This document shows positions 53,680-64,000 of a stretch of DNA of 64,000 nucleotides, one piece after another. Both the position numbers and the translations under genes were made by a program. Source of the stretch: Scalesia atractyloides. Lineage: Eukaryota > Streptophyta > Magnoliopsida > Asterales > Asteraceae. Below the pieces are notes generated by a model. The model saw only the letters and a list, made by a program, of their open reading frames with translations, was not told where the DNA came from and ran no database searches. The DNA is taken from the NCBI GenBank assembly GCA_947069175.1, contig CAMTDV010000023.1, positions 85,818,391-85,882,390 on the forward strand, read 5' to 3'. Every line of letters starts with the position of its first letter. The stretch's first letter is position 1.

Positions 53680-55875
53680 GAGGATCAAATAGAAAGTTTA
53701 GTTAAGGTTAGAAGGCTAGGGAAGCAATGATGTTATCACATGTGACAAAGTTGTAAAAATATAAACAGGGCATCTTAGTAAAAAAACCATCTCTTTAAAA
53801 CTCACCATCTTCACCACATATCATAACCATTTCAGATCTGAACCCCTTTCCACTATCCACCACTCCCCTACCACCACCACAACCACCACCCCTAACCACC
53901 ACCTATCGCTTCCTACTTCCGATTTACCTACCCTAATCTCCGGCAACAATCACCTACACTAGCTCAAGAACACCATGTCGCCTGAAAGCGCCATTCAACG
54001 TTCTCATTTTCTCTTATCTCGACAACACATGGCAGACATTTCTTTTCGCAGCGATGTTCAACACGCCATGCACTTTCCTCGATGTTCGCCGTATGTGTAC
54101 GACGAAGAACACTGGAGTTTTGAATGATGGTGGCTATGGTTGATGGAAGCGAACTATGGTGGAGCTCTGATGGTCGGTTTATCCTTGTGACAAAGGGGCA
54201 AGGATATTTTGTGGCGTCAATGGTTTCCGACGACGGTGTGTTTATCTTACTGCGTTAAATGCGTGAGATTGAACAAAAAAAGGAGGTACATGGGTTATTC
54301 TAAGGGTATTCTAGCCTATTAACGTCAATAGTTTCTGTCTTCTAGAATTCCCCCTATGTTTAAAACGTTAATAACTTTTAATACGTCATTATTTTTAATA
54401 AAAATTATACCATAAAAACAAGCGTTTTTTTTATCTTTAAAATAAGCATATTATTGATATACTTTAAAAAAAATAGTTTTCAATAAACCCAATGTGTAAA
54501 ACGCAATGTACAAAAAATACAAAAGAAAGATTTAATTTAAACGCAACGCACTAAAAACACAAAAGAAAGTGTTTTTTTCTAAAACGCAATGGACTAATGT
54601 GTTTTACCTAAAACGCAATGGACTAAAAACACTTTAAAATGCGTTTTTCAAAAACGCGTTAGACCAAAAAACACATAAAAATGTGTTTTTTCTAAAACGT
54701 AATAGACAAAAAAACACAAAAGAAAGTGTTTTTTTTTTAAACGCATTGGACTAAAAACACAATAAAATATGCTTTTTTTAAAACGCAATAGATTAAAAAT
54801 AAAAAAAATGTTTTATTTTAAAACGCAATTTACTAATAAAACATAAATGTTGCGTTTTTTTAATTGTGTTATAAAACACATCGGTGTTTTTTAATTATGC
54901 TATAAAATATAATGGACAAAACACAAAAAAGTAATGAATTTGTGTCACACACGGTTCTCGATTATTTTAAAATCGAGTTTGATTTTCTCATTTTTTAAAG
55001 ATTTGATGGTTTGTCTTGTGGAATAGTGGAGACTTTTTAGTAGGTTATCTTATTATATGTTCTAAAATTTTTATAAATGCATCAATTTGAAACATTTCCC
55101 AATATAGCAGCATTTTATTGACTAAACCACATAAAACTCCATAAAGAGATTGCACCTCTTTATTATAAAAACACAACAAATAACTGTTGGCTTTTATGAA
55201 TCCATAATTTTGTTGCAGTCGGTCCTTATCTGCTAAAACACAACTCCACAAAAAGCAAACAGACACAACAAACCCGCACTTAAAACACAATAAAATCTAA
55301 AACGCAGTAAGATAAACCCACCGTCGTCGGAAACCATTGCCGCCACAACATATCCTTGCCTTGGTCACAAGGATAAACCAACCATCGGAGCTCCTCCTTA
55401 GTTCGCCCCGTCAACCATAGCCACCATCATTCAAAACTCAAGCGTTCTTCGTCGTACACATACAACGAACATCGAAGAAAGTGCATGGCGTGTTTGAACA
55501 TCGATGCGAAAAGTAATGTCCGCCATGTGTTGTCAAGATCTGAGAAAATGAGAACTGTGAATGGCGCTTTCACGAGACATGGTGTTCTTAAGCTAGTGTA
55601 GGTGATTGTTGCCAGAGATTAGGGTAGGTAAATCGGAAGTAGGAAGTGATAGCTGGTGGTTAGGGGTGGTGGTTGTGGTGGTAAGGGAGTGGTGGTGGAT
55701 AGTGGAAAGGGGTTCAGATCTGAAATGGTTATGATGCGGTGAAGATGGTGAGTTTTAAAGAGATGGTTTTTTTTTACTGAAATGCCCCTGTTTATATTTT
55801 TACAACTTTGCCACATGTCATAACATCATTGCTTCCTAGCCTTCTCACCTTAACTAAACTTTCTATTTGATCCTG

Positions 55876-55880
<5 letters not shown>
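53675..55880. mobile_element. Foldback element C, 2.2 kb, with a long spacer
   Basis: The ends AGGGTGAGGATCAAATAG and its inverse are those of foldback A. The arms (about 53675-54250 and 55310-55880) are inverted copies. The ~1-kb spacer begins GTGTTTATCTTACTGCGTT and ends with its inverse, AACGCAGTAAGATAAAC, so pairing extends inward. The spacer has a repeat of AAACGCAATGGACTAAAAAC units (54490-54860) and a minus-strand 81-codon frame at 55045-55290 (MCFKCGFVVSVCFLW...) that I cannot assign. Confidence 0.72.
54480..54920. repeat. AAACGCAATGGACTAAAAACAC degenerate tandem repeats
   Basis: Roughly eight to nine imperfect units of 45-60 bases alternate AAACGCAATGGAC with AAAAACACA...GTGTTTTTT. 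They lie in the foldback C spacer and recur at 63617-64000. Confidence 0.65.
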
Positions 55881-55907
<27 letters not shown>

Positions 55908-55913
<6 letters not shown>

Positions 55914-56072
55914 AGAACCACGAAAACCAATGTAAACATAACAAAAGGGCCCCCACCCCACCCCAACCCAAAAACCTAAGCCCCCCCCCCCCCCCCCCCC
56001 CCACATACACACATATAAACCTAAAAAAACCAAAACCTCCCCATCACCCCACTCAAACTAAATGCTAAAAAC
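55908..56072. repeat. Inverted MITE 2, left of assembly gap
   Basis: It contains a run of about 22 C (55980-56001), the reverse of the G runs in the forward copies. The sequence stops at the gap. Confidence 0.75.
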
Positions 56073-56172
56073 NNNNNNNNNNNNNNNNNNNNNNNNNNNN
56101 NNNNNNNNNNNNNNNNNNNNNNNNNNNNNNNNNNNNNNNNNNNNNNNNNNNNNNNNNNNNNNNNNNNNNNNN
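56073..56172. other. Assembly gap (100 N)
   Basis: Exactly 100 N is the usual placeholder for a gap of unknown size. It falls inside MITE 2, at the point where the sequence begins to repeat 47050 onwards. Confidence 0.98.
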
Positions 56173-56574
56173 GCTAAAAAAGTTTTATTTTTTAGCATTT
56201 AGTTAAATCGCAACTTTAGTAAAAGAAAAAAATAAAATATTTTTTTATTATAAATAAAAAGCTGTCATTTTTACCGAAAAATTAAAAAAAAAATTATGTG
56301 TATTTTAATTAGTTTTAGTTGTTTTCCACATTGGATATCGTGGTTCTCGCAATAAAGTGTGGTTCCTAACGGATCCTTGTCGAGTTGGTATTTTTGATTG
56401 AAACAAGTTTTTTTACGTGCTGGTGAAATTTTTTTACAAACATAAATAGTTTTTACGCCTCATGTAATTGTGGGTATGCGGAACTTTTTATAATCTTTTT
56501 TTTTGCTGAAACAAGTGATTCTTTATGACTTTTGAGAAAAAAAATCGAAAAAACCTTTTGGATGAACTATTTCT

Positions 56575-59500
56575 TGTCACACCCCGACCCGCAGCGGAAT
56601 AAGAGTCGGGGCATAATTGGGTTATCACCAAAGCTCATGATGTTTACTAATATGTTTCATATTTATTAAATTCAAATTACATCTCAAATGTTCAAGTCAA
56701 ATTCATACAATACAAGGAAAGGAAAATTAAATAAACAATCCAAAATCTAAACTGATTTATTCTTCTAGGCCGTCCTATATGTTTCTTGCTTCAACTGGAT
56801 CACCTGTATCATGTGTAAAAATGGGGTTTTTGGGTCAACAAAAGTTGGCGAGTGAACCTTGTTAGAAAACATTTATTATTGATTTCTTGTTGTAATTAAT
56901 ATGGAAAATTTGTGCAGTAATCATATATGAGCAAACGTAAATAAACATACAATGACAAACCACCTTGCATGAGTATATGACATGAATGATAATGTATATG
57001 TTGGCAACGTCACGTTCCGCTCATAGGTAATGAGGAACGGACGGCCTATGATGATGTATGTGCGATCAAGGCTCAATCCAACGGAGCCGATCGTATGTTG
57101 GCAACGCCACGTTCCGCTCATAGGTAATGGGGAACGGTTCCGCTCATAGGTAATGGGGAACAGACGAGCCTATGATGATGTATGTACTGAAAATGATAAA
57201 TTAAATCTAAACATTAACCACACAAACAATTGATACATATTGGATACACATTTGATCTTGAATATGATGGATGTACAAGTGTTTTAAATGAAATAAATAA
57301 ATAGCGACACATGATACACCCCAAAATGTGATTAAAACAGGGAATTGGTAGAGATTCACTCACATTGGGTGCGTTCGTTTGATGATGTTTGAATGCGCAC
57401 GAGTTTAGAGAGTTGATCGACGAGGAATAGCTAACCTAAATAATAACAAAAAGGTACGGTAAATAAGTGGATTTTATTAACAATTTTAATTGGATTTTTA
57501 GATTTATTTTTGTGAGTTTATGGTCACTTTCTAACTTTAAAAATGTTATTTTTAAGTATTTTTAATTGATTTTTAAATAAAACAAATAAATAAAAATATA
57601 AAAAAATGTTGACTTTTTGGGTTGACCGTTGCTTTGACCGTTGACCGGTTCGGACTTTGTGTATATATGCGCTGGGTGAGGCTCGAACTCGTGACCTCCC
57701 GTACGCGTGCACGCAGCTCTACCAAGTGAGCTACGTGTCTAACCCGAAGTATTTCTGTTTTTAATTATATTTATACACTATTTAATTTTATTCAGAAATC
57801 ATTTATTTTAAAAAGGGTATGTCGGACCGGTGCACACAACAGGTCTCGAACCCGGGACCCGTTGTTTAGCGTTGCACACAGTCCACCTGTAACGCCTCGT
57901 ATTTTTATTATTTTTCTAGTAATAATAATAATAATAAACAAAATAAATTCGACGTTTTATGAAACTTGTACTTGAAATCGGATCTCGTCGGTACGTTCGG
58001 GCCACTCAAAAACGTTAGATCGGGTTAACAGGCCTTGGCCCAACACACCACCTAAACCTAACTAAAACCTAAACCTAATTTCAAATAAAACCCCCCCACC
58101 CTCACACTTTTCGATCATCAACCTGCCCTTCTCCATTTCCCGCCTGCACACAACCCTCGCCCCCCATCCTGATCTCCCCTGCAGTTCCATCGACACCCGT
58201 TCACCTCTGCAGCCGCACCCACTCACCCCTCACACTCGCACACCCCCTGCAACCTCTTAAACCCGACTCACACACACCCGCTTAGATACTTACAGAGAGA
58301 GAGAGAGAGGGAGCTGTGAGGAGAGAGAGACTAGATAGAACGGCGGCGATGCGGCGGCGTGGCGGCGGAGCAGCGGCGCGGCTGCGACGATGCATCGGTT
58401 CAGCAACGGCGGTGCAGCAGCGGCGGTGGTTTCGATTAATGGCGGCAGCAGCCGTCACCTCCAGCGGGCGACGGTGGTGGTGGGTGATTCAAACGACATA
58501 ACAGCAACGGCAGAAGGTGAATTGGATGGTTTTCGGTTTGGGTCTCCATTCAGATTCGGGTCCGGATCGAACCCGGGTCAGCTTTGGTGTTCATCAAGTT
58601 CAGCGGCGCAGTTCAGCTGTCCCGGTCAGGTCAGTCGTTCGGCTCAGCCTCGGTTCGGTTCTCCCAGTTTCGGTTCAGGTTTCGGTTTCTTGGTTCAAGT
58701 TTTGTTTGTGTATTTTTCGATTCAAGTTCAGTGGTTATTGTTTCAGATTCGGTTCGGTCTCGGCTCGGATTTTAGTTCCTGTTTGGCTCGGGTTTCGGTC
58801 AAGAACAGTCAACCGACTTAGTTGGGCGTCCCGGTCAACTCGGTCAACTGCCGGTCAACTCGGGTCAGCTCCGGGTCGAATCTCGGTTCAGTCAAGATCA
58901 CGGCTCATGTTCAGCGGGTTCGGGTCTCGGTGCAGAGGCTCGGGTCAGCAGTGAGTCAGTGAAAGTCTTAGTTCGATTTCGGGTCTCGTTTTGTGTTCGG
59001 TCAAACCTGGTCAACTTGGTCAACGAAAGTCAAACCTGGTCAAACAGTCAACGCCAGTCAAACCAGTCAGATTCGATGTTCGGTTTGGTGTTCGGGGCCA
59101 AGTTCAGTCAATGCTTTAGTCCACTCAATCAAAACGCGTCACGGTATACTTTTAACGCCGCAAATTTTTATGTTATTATTTATATTGTTTTGTATTTAAT
59201 TAGTGTTATAATCACGTAACCGAACCTTATAAAATTTGTAGACATAAATATATATATTGTTTCGTAATTATTGCGTTTTGACAAATAATATCGACACTTG
59301 TGTGTCGGGATCGTCCAAAAACAAGAGGAAACTCTGCCCGATTTTCTACAAGTAATATATTTATTAAACTATTCGACAAGATATATTTATTAAACTATTC
59401 GATAAAATGCATTTATTATTTGAACTATTCGATAAAATGCATTTATTATTTGAACTATTCGACGGAATATATTTATCGATATTAGTTTTTTTGTCGACAA

Positions 59501-62290
59501 AATATACTTATTTCTTTATTATGCTTTTCGACAAGAGCATAAATCCATTTATTACAATTCTCGACTAATATACTTATTTACTATACTTTTGACAAAGCAT
59601 ATTTACTTATTATATTCATCGACAAAATATAAATTTATTTATTACAATTCTCGACTAATATACTTATTTACTACACTTTTGACAAAGCATATCTACTTAT
59701 TATATTCATCGACAAAATATAAATTTATTTATTACAATTCTCGACTAATATACTTATTTACTATACTTTTGACAAAGCATATTTACTTATTATATTCATC
59801 GACAAAATATAAATTTATTTATTACAATTCTCGACTAATATACTTATTTACTATACTTTTGACAAAACATGTTTACTTATTATATTCATCGACAAATGTA
59901 GATATATTTATCATATCTCTCGACAAATATACTTATTTATTTTACTTTCGACAAAACATATTTATTTTACTTTCGACAAATATATTTGCACACTATTCGA
60001 CAATATACATATATATCTCATACAATTCGTTGGAATATAAATATATATATACCCAATATGCTTTTCGTCAAATATATATATTAATTATTTGACAACACTC
60101 CTACAATCCTTTTGATGAATTTAATTTAGAAATTCCTTTCTTAAACGATGTTAACTATATACGTACTTTCAACTCCAATTCGAATCCTTCGTCGTAGCTT
60201 CTATTATTCATGTACATTCGTTTGCCATTTTTAAGGTGACCTCGATGTCCCCTTTCTCCCACTCATCAATTCGTTGTGGAATTTCCAAAGAAGACTTAGC
60301 AATTCTGTGAGTACACTCGACCCACATTTGTTTTATATCACTTTTTGGGTGTAACATGTTTCCATATACAAAAATCACAAACACTTAAACTTTATGAAAC
60401 GCACAAACAATCCTATACACATGACTACTTGAATCGTATACTTGTTGCTTGTCTGGGGATAAATGTTGTGCTGTGCTTTAGTCATTAACTATTTTTAGCC
60501 TTGTTTGACATGCTTAGCGCTATAGGAATTCACGCATCCACCTCCATCGATTTACACGTGAGGTCATGTTAAAACAACGTGATTGCGTTACGGTTTGATT
60601 ATTAGCATTGCATGCCTTGATATTGCTCTTGTATAGATTTAGTTGCCATGAGGATTGTTCAAACTTTATTCGTATACGTATGCTATGCTTAAACTTGTGT
60701 ACTCGCCTTTGCTTTTGCATTGACTTTATTTTAAAACATGTTACAGGTTGAAGGAGATGACGCTATGAAAACAATATAGCAAGGACTAGATACACACAAT
60801 TTAGACGTTAGGTTTAATGTCGACGTATCAATTTTGTTATGACTTTGCAAATATTAGATTGATCTTTGTTTTGTTACATTGATGTATTTGACAATTCTTA
60901 TGAAATGAAATATGGTTTAATTAATTATTGTCACTTAATAATGTTGTGAGCAATGAGCAATCTCGTTTTCGTCTCATCCCGATGTTTCCGCCATCGGTTG
61001 GGGTGTTACACCACCGCTGGACTGTGTGTCTAACCTGGTTAATATACTGATTTTTATTAAACTTAACATCTTACAGCGAGTTGATCCGGTTCGGTTTAAA
61101 AAGAACATTTTTATTTCAGAGAGTAAGGTTGTGTCAGGGATCGAACTCGAGACGTGTGCTAATTGTTTGCACACAGTCCACCGCTGGATTGTGTGTCTAA
61201 CCCGGTTTAATAACTTGTTTTAATTAATCTTATAAGCATCGTCGACTTCGTCTTCTTCGTTCAAAGACTCAGACGACCGATATTCTTCTGTTCTTGATTA
61301 AATCGTTCATCGAACATATTACTGGTTGAAATGTAAAGGATAAGAAGAGTTAAGGAATCGAGTGTACCGATCAGACTGTATTTCTCAGAATTCCGGCAAT
61401 GGTCGTCGGCTCTGATTTGTATATTCCGTCTGATTGAATCAATTAACAGTTTTGATCGATTAGTTGTGAAATTGGGTTACTAAACAAGGATTAACAGAAG
61501 GTTTAAATGATTATACCGATTCACAGCGTGATTTTGGAAATTCCAGAGGTGGCGAGTGCAGAATATTCCGGCTACGTCGTCTGAGATTGATTCTGGTTGA
61601 TGGATTGATGTTAGTAATAGTCTAACGATGGATTGAAACCGAAAGAGTCGAGGTATTTACCGTTTTGATGTAAGTCTCGGTTTTCCTGCGATTGTCCGGC
61701 GATTTCAGAATATCTCCGGCGAGTGAAATTGATTCGAGAAATGGTGCGATTTTGAGCGAAATGATTTCTAGAGACTTGGGTGTGTATTTATAGGGAAGAA
61801 TCACGATGAATTGGGTCTGATTTTAGTCTTGATTCGTGGTCAGCCTTTCTCCGGCGGTTATGACTGATGTCGCGGGATTAGACATCGGTTATAACTGATG
61901 TCGATGTTAATACATACGTTAAGTCAACGGAAACCGTCGATAATTGGCGAAATCGTCGGTATTTCCGGCGAGAGCGATTTGGGCACACTGATGACCGAAT
62001 TTGATTTCGAGTTTCATTATATCAACAAATAACTCAAGTGGCGGAGTGGTGAGATATGAGTTAGTTAATTCTTCCGGCTGACCCGGGTTCGAAACCCGGC
62101 AGCCGGTTTTCTTTTTTATTTACTTTATTTTCACATTTTAATAATTATAGTTTTTAAATTCTAAATTGTTTATTAATTATGTATTGTTTAAAATTAAAAT
62201 AAATCATAAATACGCAACGAAATTTTATAACTTGATATTCCATTAATAAACGAAGCGGGTTTGGAAACCCGTTTTTCGACGGATGTTACA
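56575..62290 (-). mobile_element. Tekay-type solo LTR C, with a nested solo LTR
   Basis: It is flanked by TTTCT (56570-56574 and 62291-62295). It has the same structure as solo LTR B, including the 30-bp GGAACGGTTCCGCTCATAGG duplication absent from LTR A. Confidence 0.87.
57888..61010 (+). mobile_element. Nested 3.12-kb solo LTR in LTR C
   Basis: The copy starts TGTAACGCC and ends GTGTTACA, with CCACC at 57883-57887 and 61011-61015. It is the counterpart of 48757-51878. Orientation as for that copy. Confidence 0.8.
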
Positions 62291-62295
62291 TTTCT

Positions 62296-62335
62296 CACGT
62301 TTCTCACAATTCAAGATGATTCTAATTTTAACCCA

Positions 62336-62401
<66 letters not shown>

Positions 62402-62741
62402 CGGCAAGGATCCGTTAGGAACACACAATATTTTTTTTAATTTTTCGTTAAAAATCACAGTTTTTTATTTATAATAAAAAAGATTTTATTTTTTCTTTTA
62501 TTAAAGGCGCGATTTAACTAAAAAATAAAAATAAAACTTTTTTTAGCATTCATGAGGTTTAGTTTTTAGCATTTAGCTTGAGTGGGGTGATGGTGAAGTT
62601 TTGGTTTTTTTAGGTTTTGTATGTGTGTGTGGGGGGGGGGGGGCTTAGGTTTTTGGCTTGGGGTGGGGTGGGGGGCTTACTTTTTTGGGTTGGGGTGGGG
62701 TGTGTTTATTTTGTTATGTTTACATTAGTTTTCGTGGTTCT

Positions 62742-62804
<63 letters not shown>
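62296..62804. repeat. MITE 1 end, TA tract, MITE 2 forward and TA tract (second copy)
   Basis: This matches 53164-53674 except for the lengths of the TA and G runs. Confidence 0.75.
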
Positions 62805-62809
<5 letters not shown>

Positions 62810-64000
62810 GAGGATCAAATAGAAAGTTTAGTTAAGGTTAGAAGGCTAGGGAAGCAATGATGTTATCACATGTGACAAAGTTGTAAAAATATAAACAGGG
62901 CATCTTAGTAAAAAAACCATCTCTTTAAAACTCACCATCTTCACCACATATCATAACCATTTCAGATCTGAACCCCTTTCCACTATCCACCACTCCCCTA
63001 CCACCACCACAACCACCACCCCTAACCACCACCTATCGCTTCCTACTTCCGATTTACCTACCCTAATCTCCGGCAACAATCACCTACACTAGCTCAAGAA
63101 CACCATGTCGCCTGAAAGCGCCATTCAACGTTCTCATTTTCTCTTATCTCGACAACACATGGCAGACATTTCTTTTCGCAGCGATGTTCAACACGCCATG
63201 CACTTTCCTCGATGTTCGCCGTATGTGTACGACGAAGAACACTGGAGTTTTGAATGATGGTGGCTATGGTTGATGGAAGCGAACTATGGTGGAGCTCTGA
63301 TGGTCGGTTTATCCTTGTGACAAAGGGGCAAGGATATGTTGTGGCGTCAATGGTTTCCGACGACGGTGTGTTTATCTTACTGCGTTAAATGCGTGAGATT
63401 GAACAAAAAAAGGAGGTACATGGGTTATTCTAAGGGTATTCTAGCCTATTAACGTCAATAGTTTCTGTCTTCTAGAATTCCCCCTATGTTTAAAACGTTA
63501 ATAACTTTTAATACGTCATTATTTTTAATAAAAATTATACCATAAAAACAAGCGTTTTTTTATCTTTAAAATAAGCATATTATTGATATACTTTAAAAAA
63601 AATAGTTTTCAATAAACCCAATGTGTAAAACGCAATGTACAAAAAATACAAAAGAAAGATTTAATTTAAACGCAACGCACTAAAAACACAAAAGAAAGTG
63701 TTTTTTTTCTAAAACGCAATGGACTAATGTGTTTTACCTAAAACGCAATGGACTAAAAACACTTTAAAATGCGTTTTTCAAAAACGCGTTAGACCAAAAA
63801 ACACATAAAAATGTGTTTTTTTCTAAAACGTAATAGACAAAAAAACACAAAAGAAAGTGTTTTTTTTTTAAACGCATTGGACTAAAAACACAATAAAATA
63901 TGCTTTTTTTAAAACGCAATAGATTAAAAATAAAAAAAATGTTTTATTTTAAAACGCAATTTACTAATAAAACATAAATGTTGCGTTTTTTAATTGTGTT
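62805..64000. mobile_element. Foldback element D, cut by the window end
   Basis: It is nearly identical to the first 1.2 kb of foldback C (53675-54860): left arm and part of the AAACGCAATGGAC spacer. The right arm lies outside the window. Confidence 0.75.

Larger units (their letters stand above)
56173..64000. repeat. Near-identical copy of 47050-54860
   Basis: Aligned by eye at an offset of ~9.13 kb, the two stretches agree almost base for base, including solo LTR, nested LTR, target duplications and foldback start. Differences are a few single bases or short indels (for example GCGAGCAGC against GCAGCAGC near 49263/58412) and TA-tract lengths. Either a very recent tandem duplication or an assembly duplicate. 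Confidence 0.85.

Overview
This window is nuclear DNA from a flowering plant. Intron-split plant genes, Ty1/copia and Ty3/gypsy LTR retrotransposons, MITEs, a SINE and long (TA)n tracts all point that way. The gypsy LTR ends (TGTCACACCCCGACCC...) and the helitron-like debris resemble what I know from Asteraceae; that family assignment is inference. Genes are few and most of the window is nested repeats.

1-6.3 kb: the first exon of a plastid pyruvate dehydrogenase E2 (LTA2)-like gene is split by a decayed, minus-strand copia element (736-5935). 6.3-15.5 kb: a gene-poor stretch with small DNA transposons and one clear host gene, a three-exon YIP4/YIPF-type Golgi membrane protein gene on the minus strand (8770-11892) that appears to lack an ATG start. 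A tRNA-type SINE with a perfect 12-bp target-site duplication lies at 15312-15542. 15.6-20 kb: AT/GT-rich non-coding DNA with a 300-bp tandem duplication and a degenerate minisatellite.

20.0-34.35 kb: a plus-strand copia element whose reverse transcriptase is interrupted by a 9.66-kb minus-strand gypsy element (23618-33272). The gypsy element has 2.6-kb LTRs, encodes only gag, and carries seven copies of a hairpin repeat where pol should be. 34.35-37.5 kb: an unrecognised ORF, an intact DUF761 gene (36026-36442) and a MITE.

37.5-64 kb: a complex of palindromic, TA-flanked MITEs and foldback elements carrying one gypsy (Tekay-type chromovirus) insertion in three tandem copies. Copy A (39765-46276) keeps one LTR and most of gag-pol but is cut at a duplication junction. 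Copies B (47444-53158) and C (56575-62290) are solo LTRs with the same target-site duplication, and each contains the same nested 3.1-kb solo LTR. B and C are nearly identical over about 7.8 kb and are separated by a 100-N gap, so C may be an assembly duplicate.

The least expected structure is inside the gypsy LTRs. Each carries an ordered set of tRNA-like (B-box/T-arm) motifs, several paired with perfect 11-13-bp hairpins, in two diverged element families. No coherent new multi-gene system is present; the candidates for novelty are these non-coding modules in the retrotransposons.
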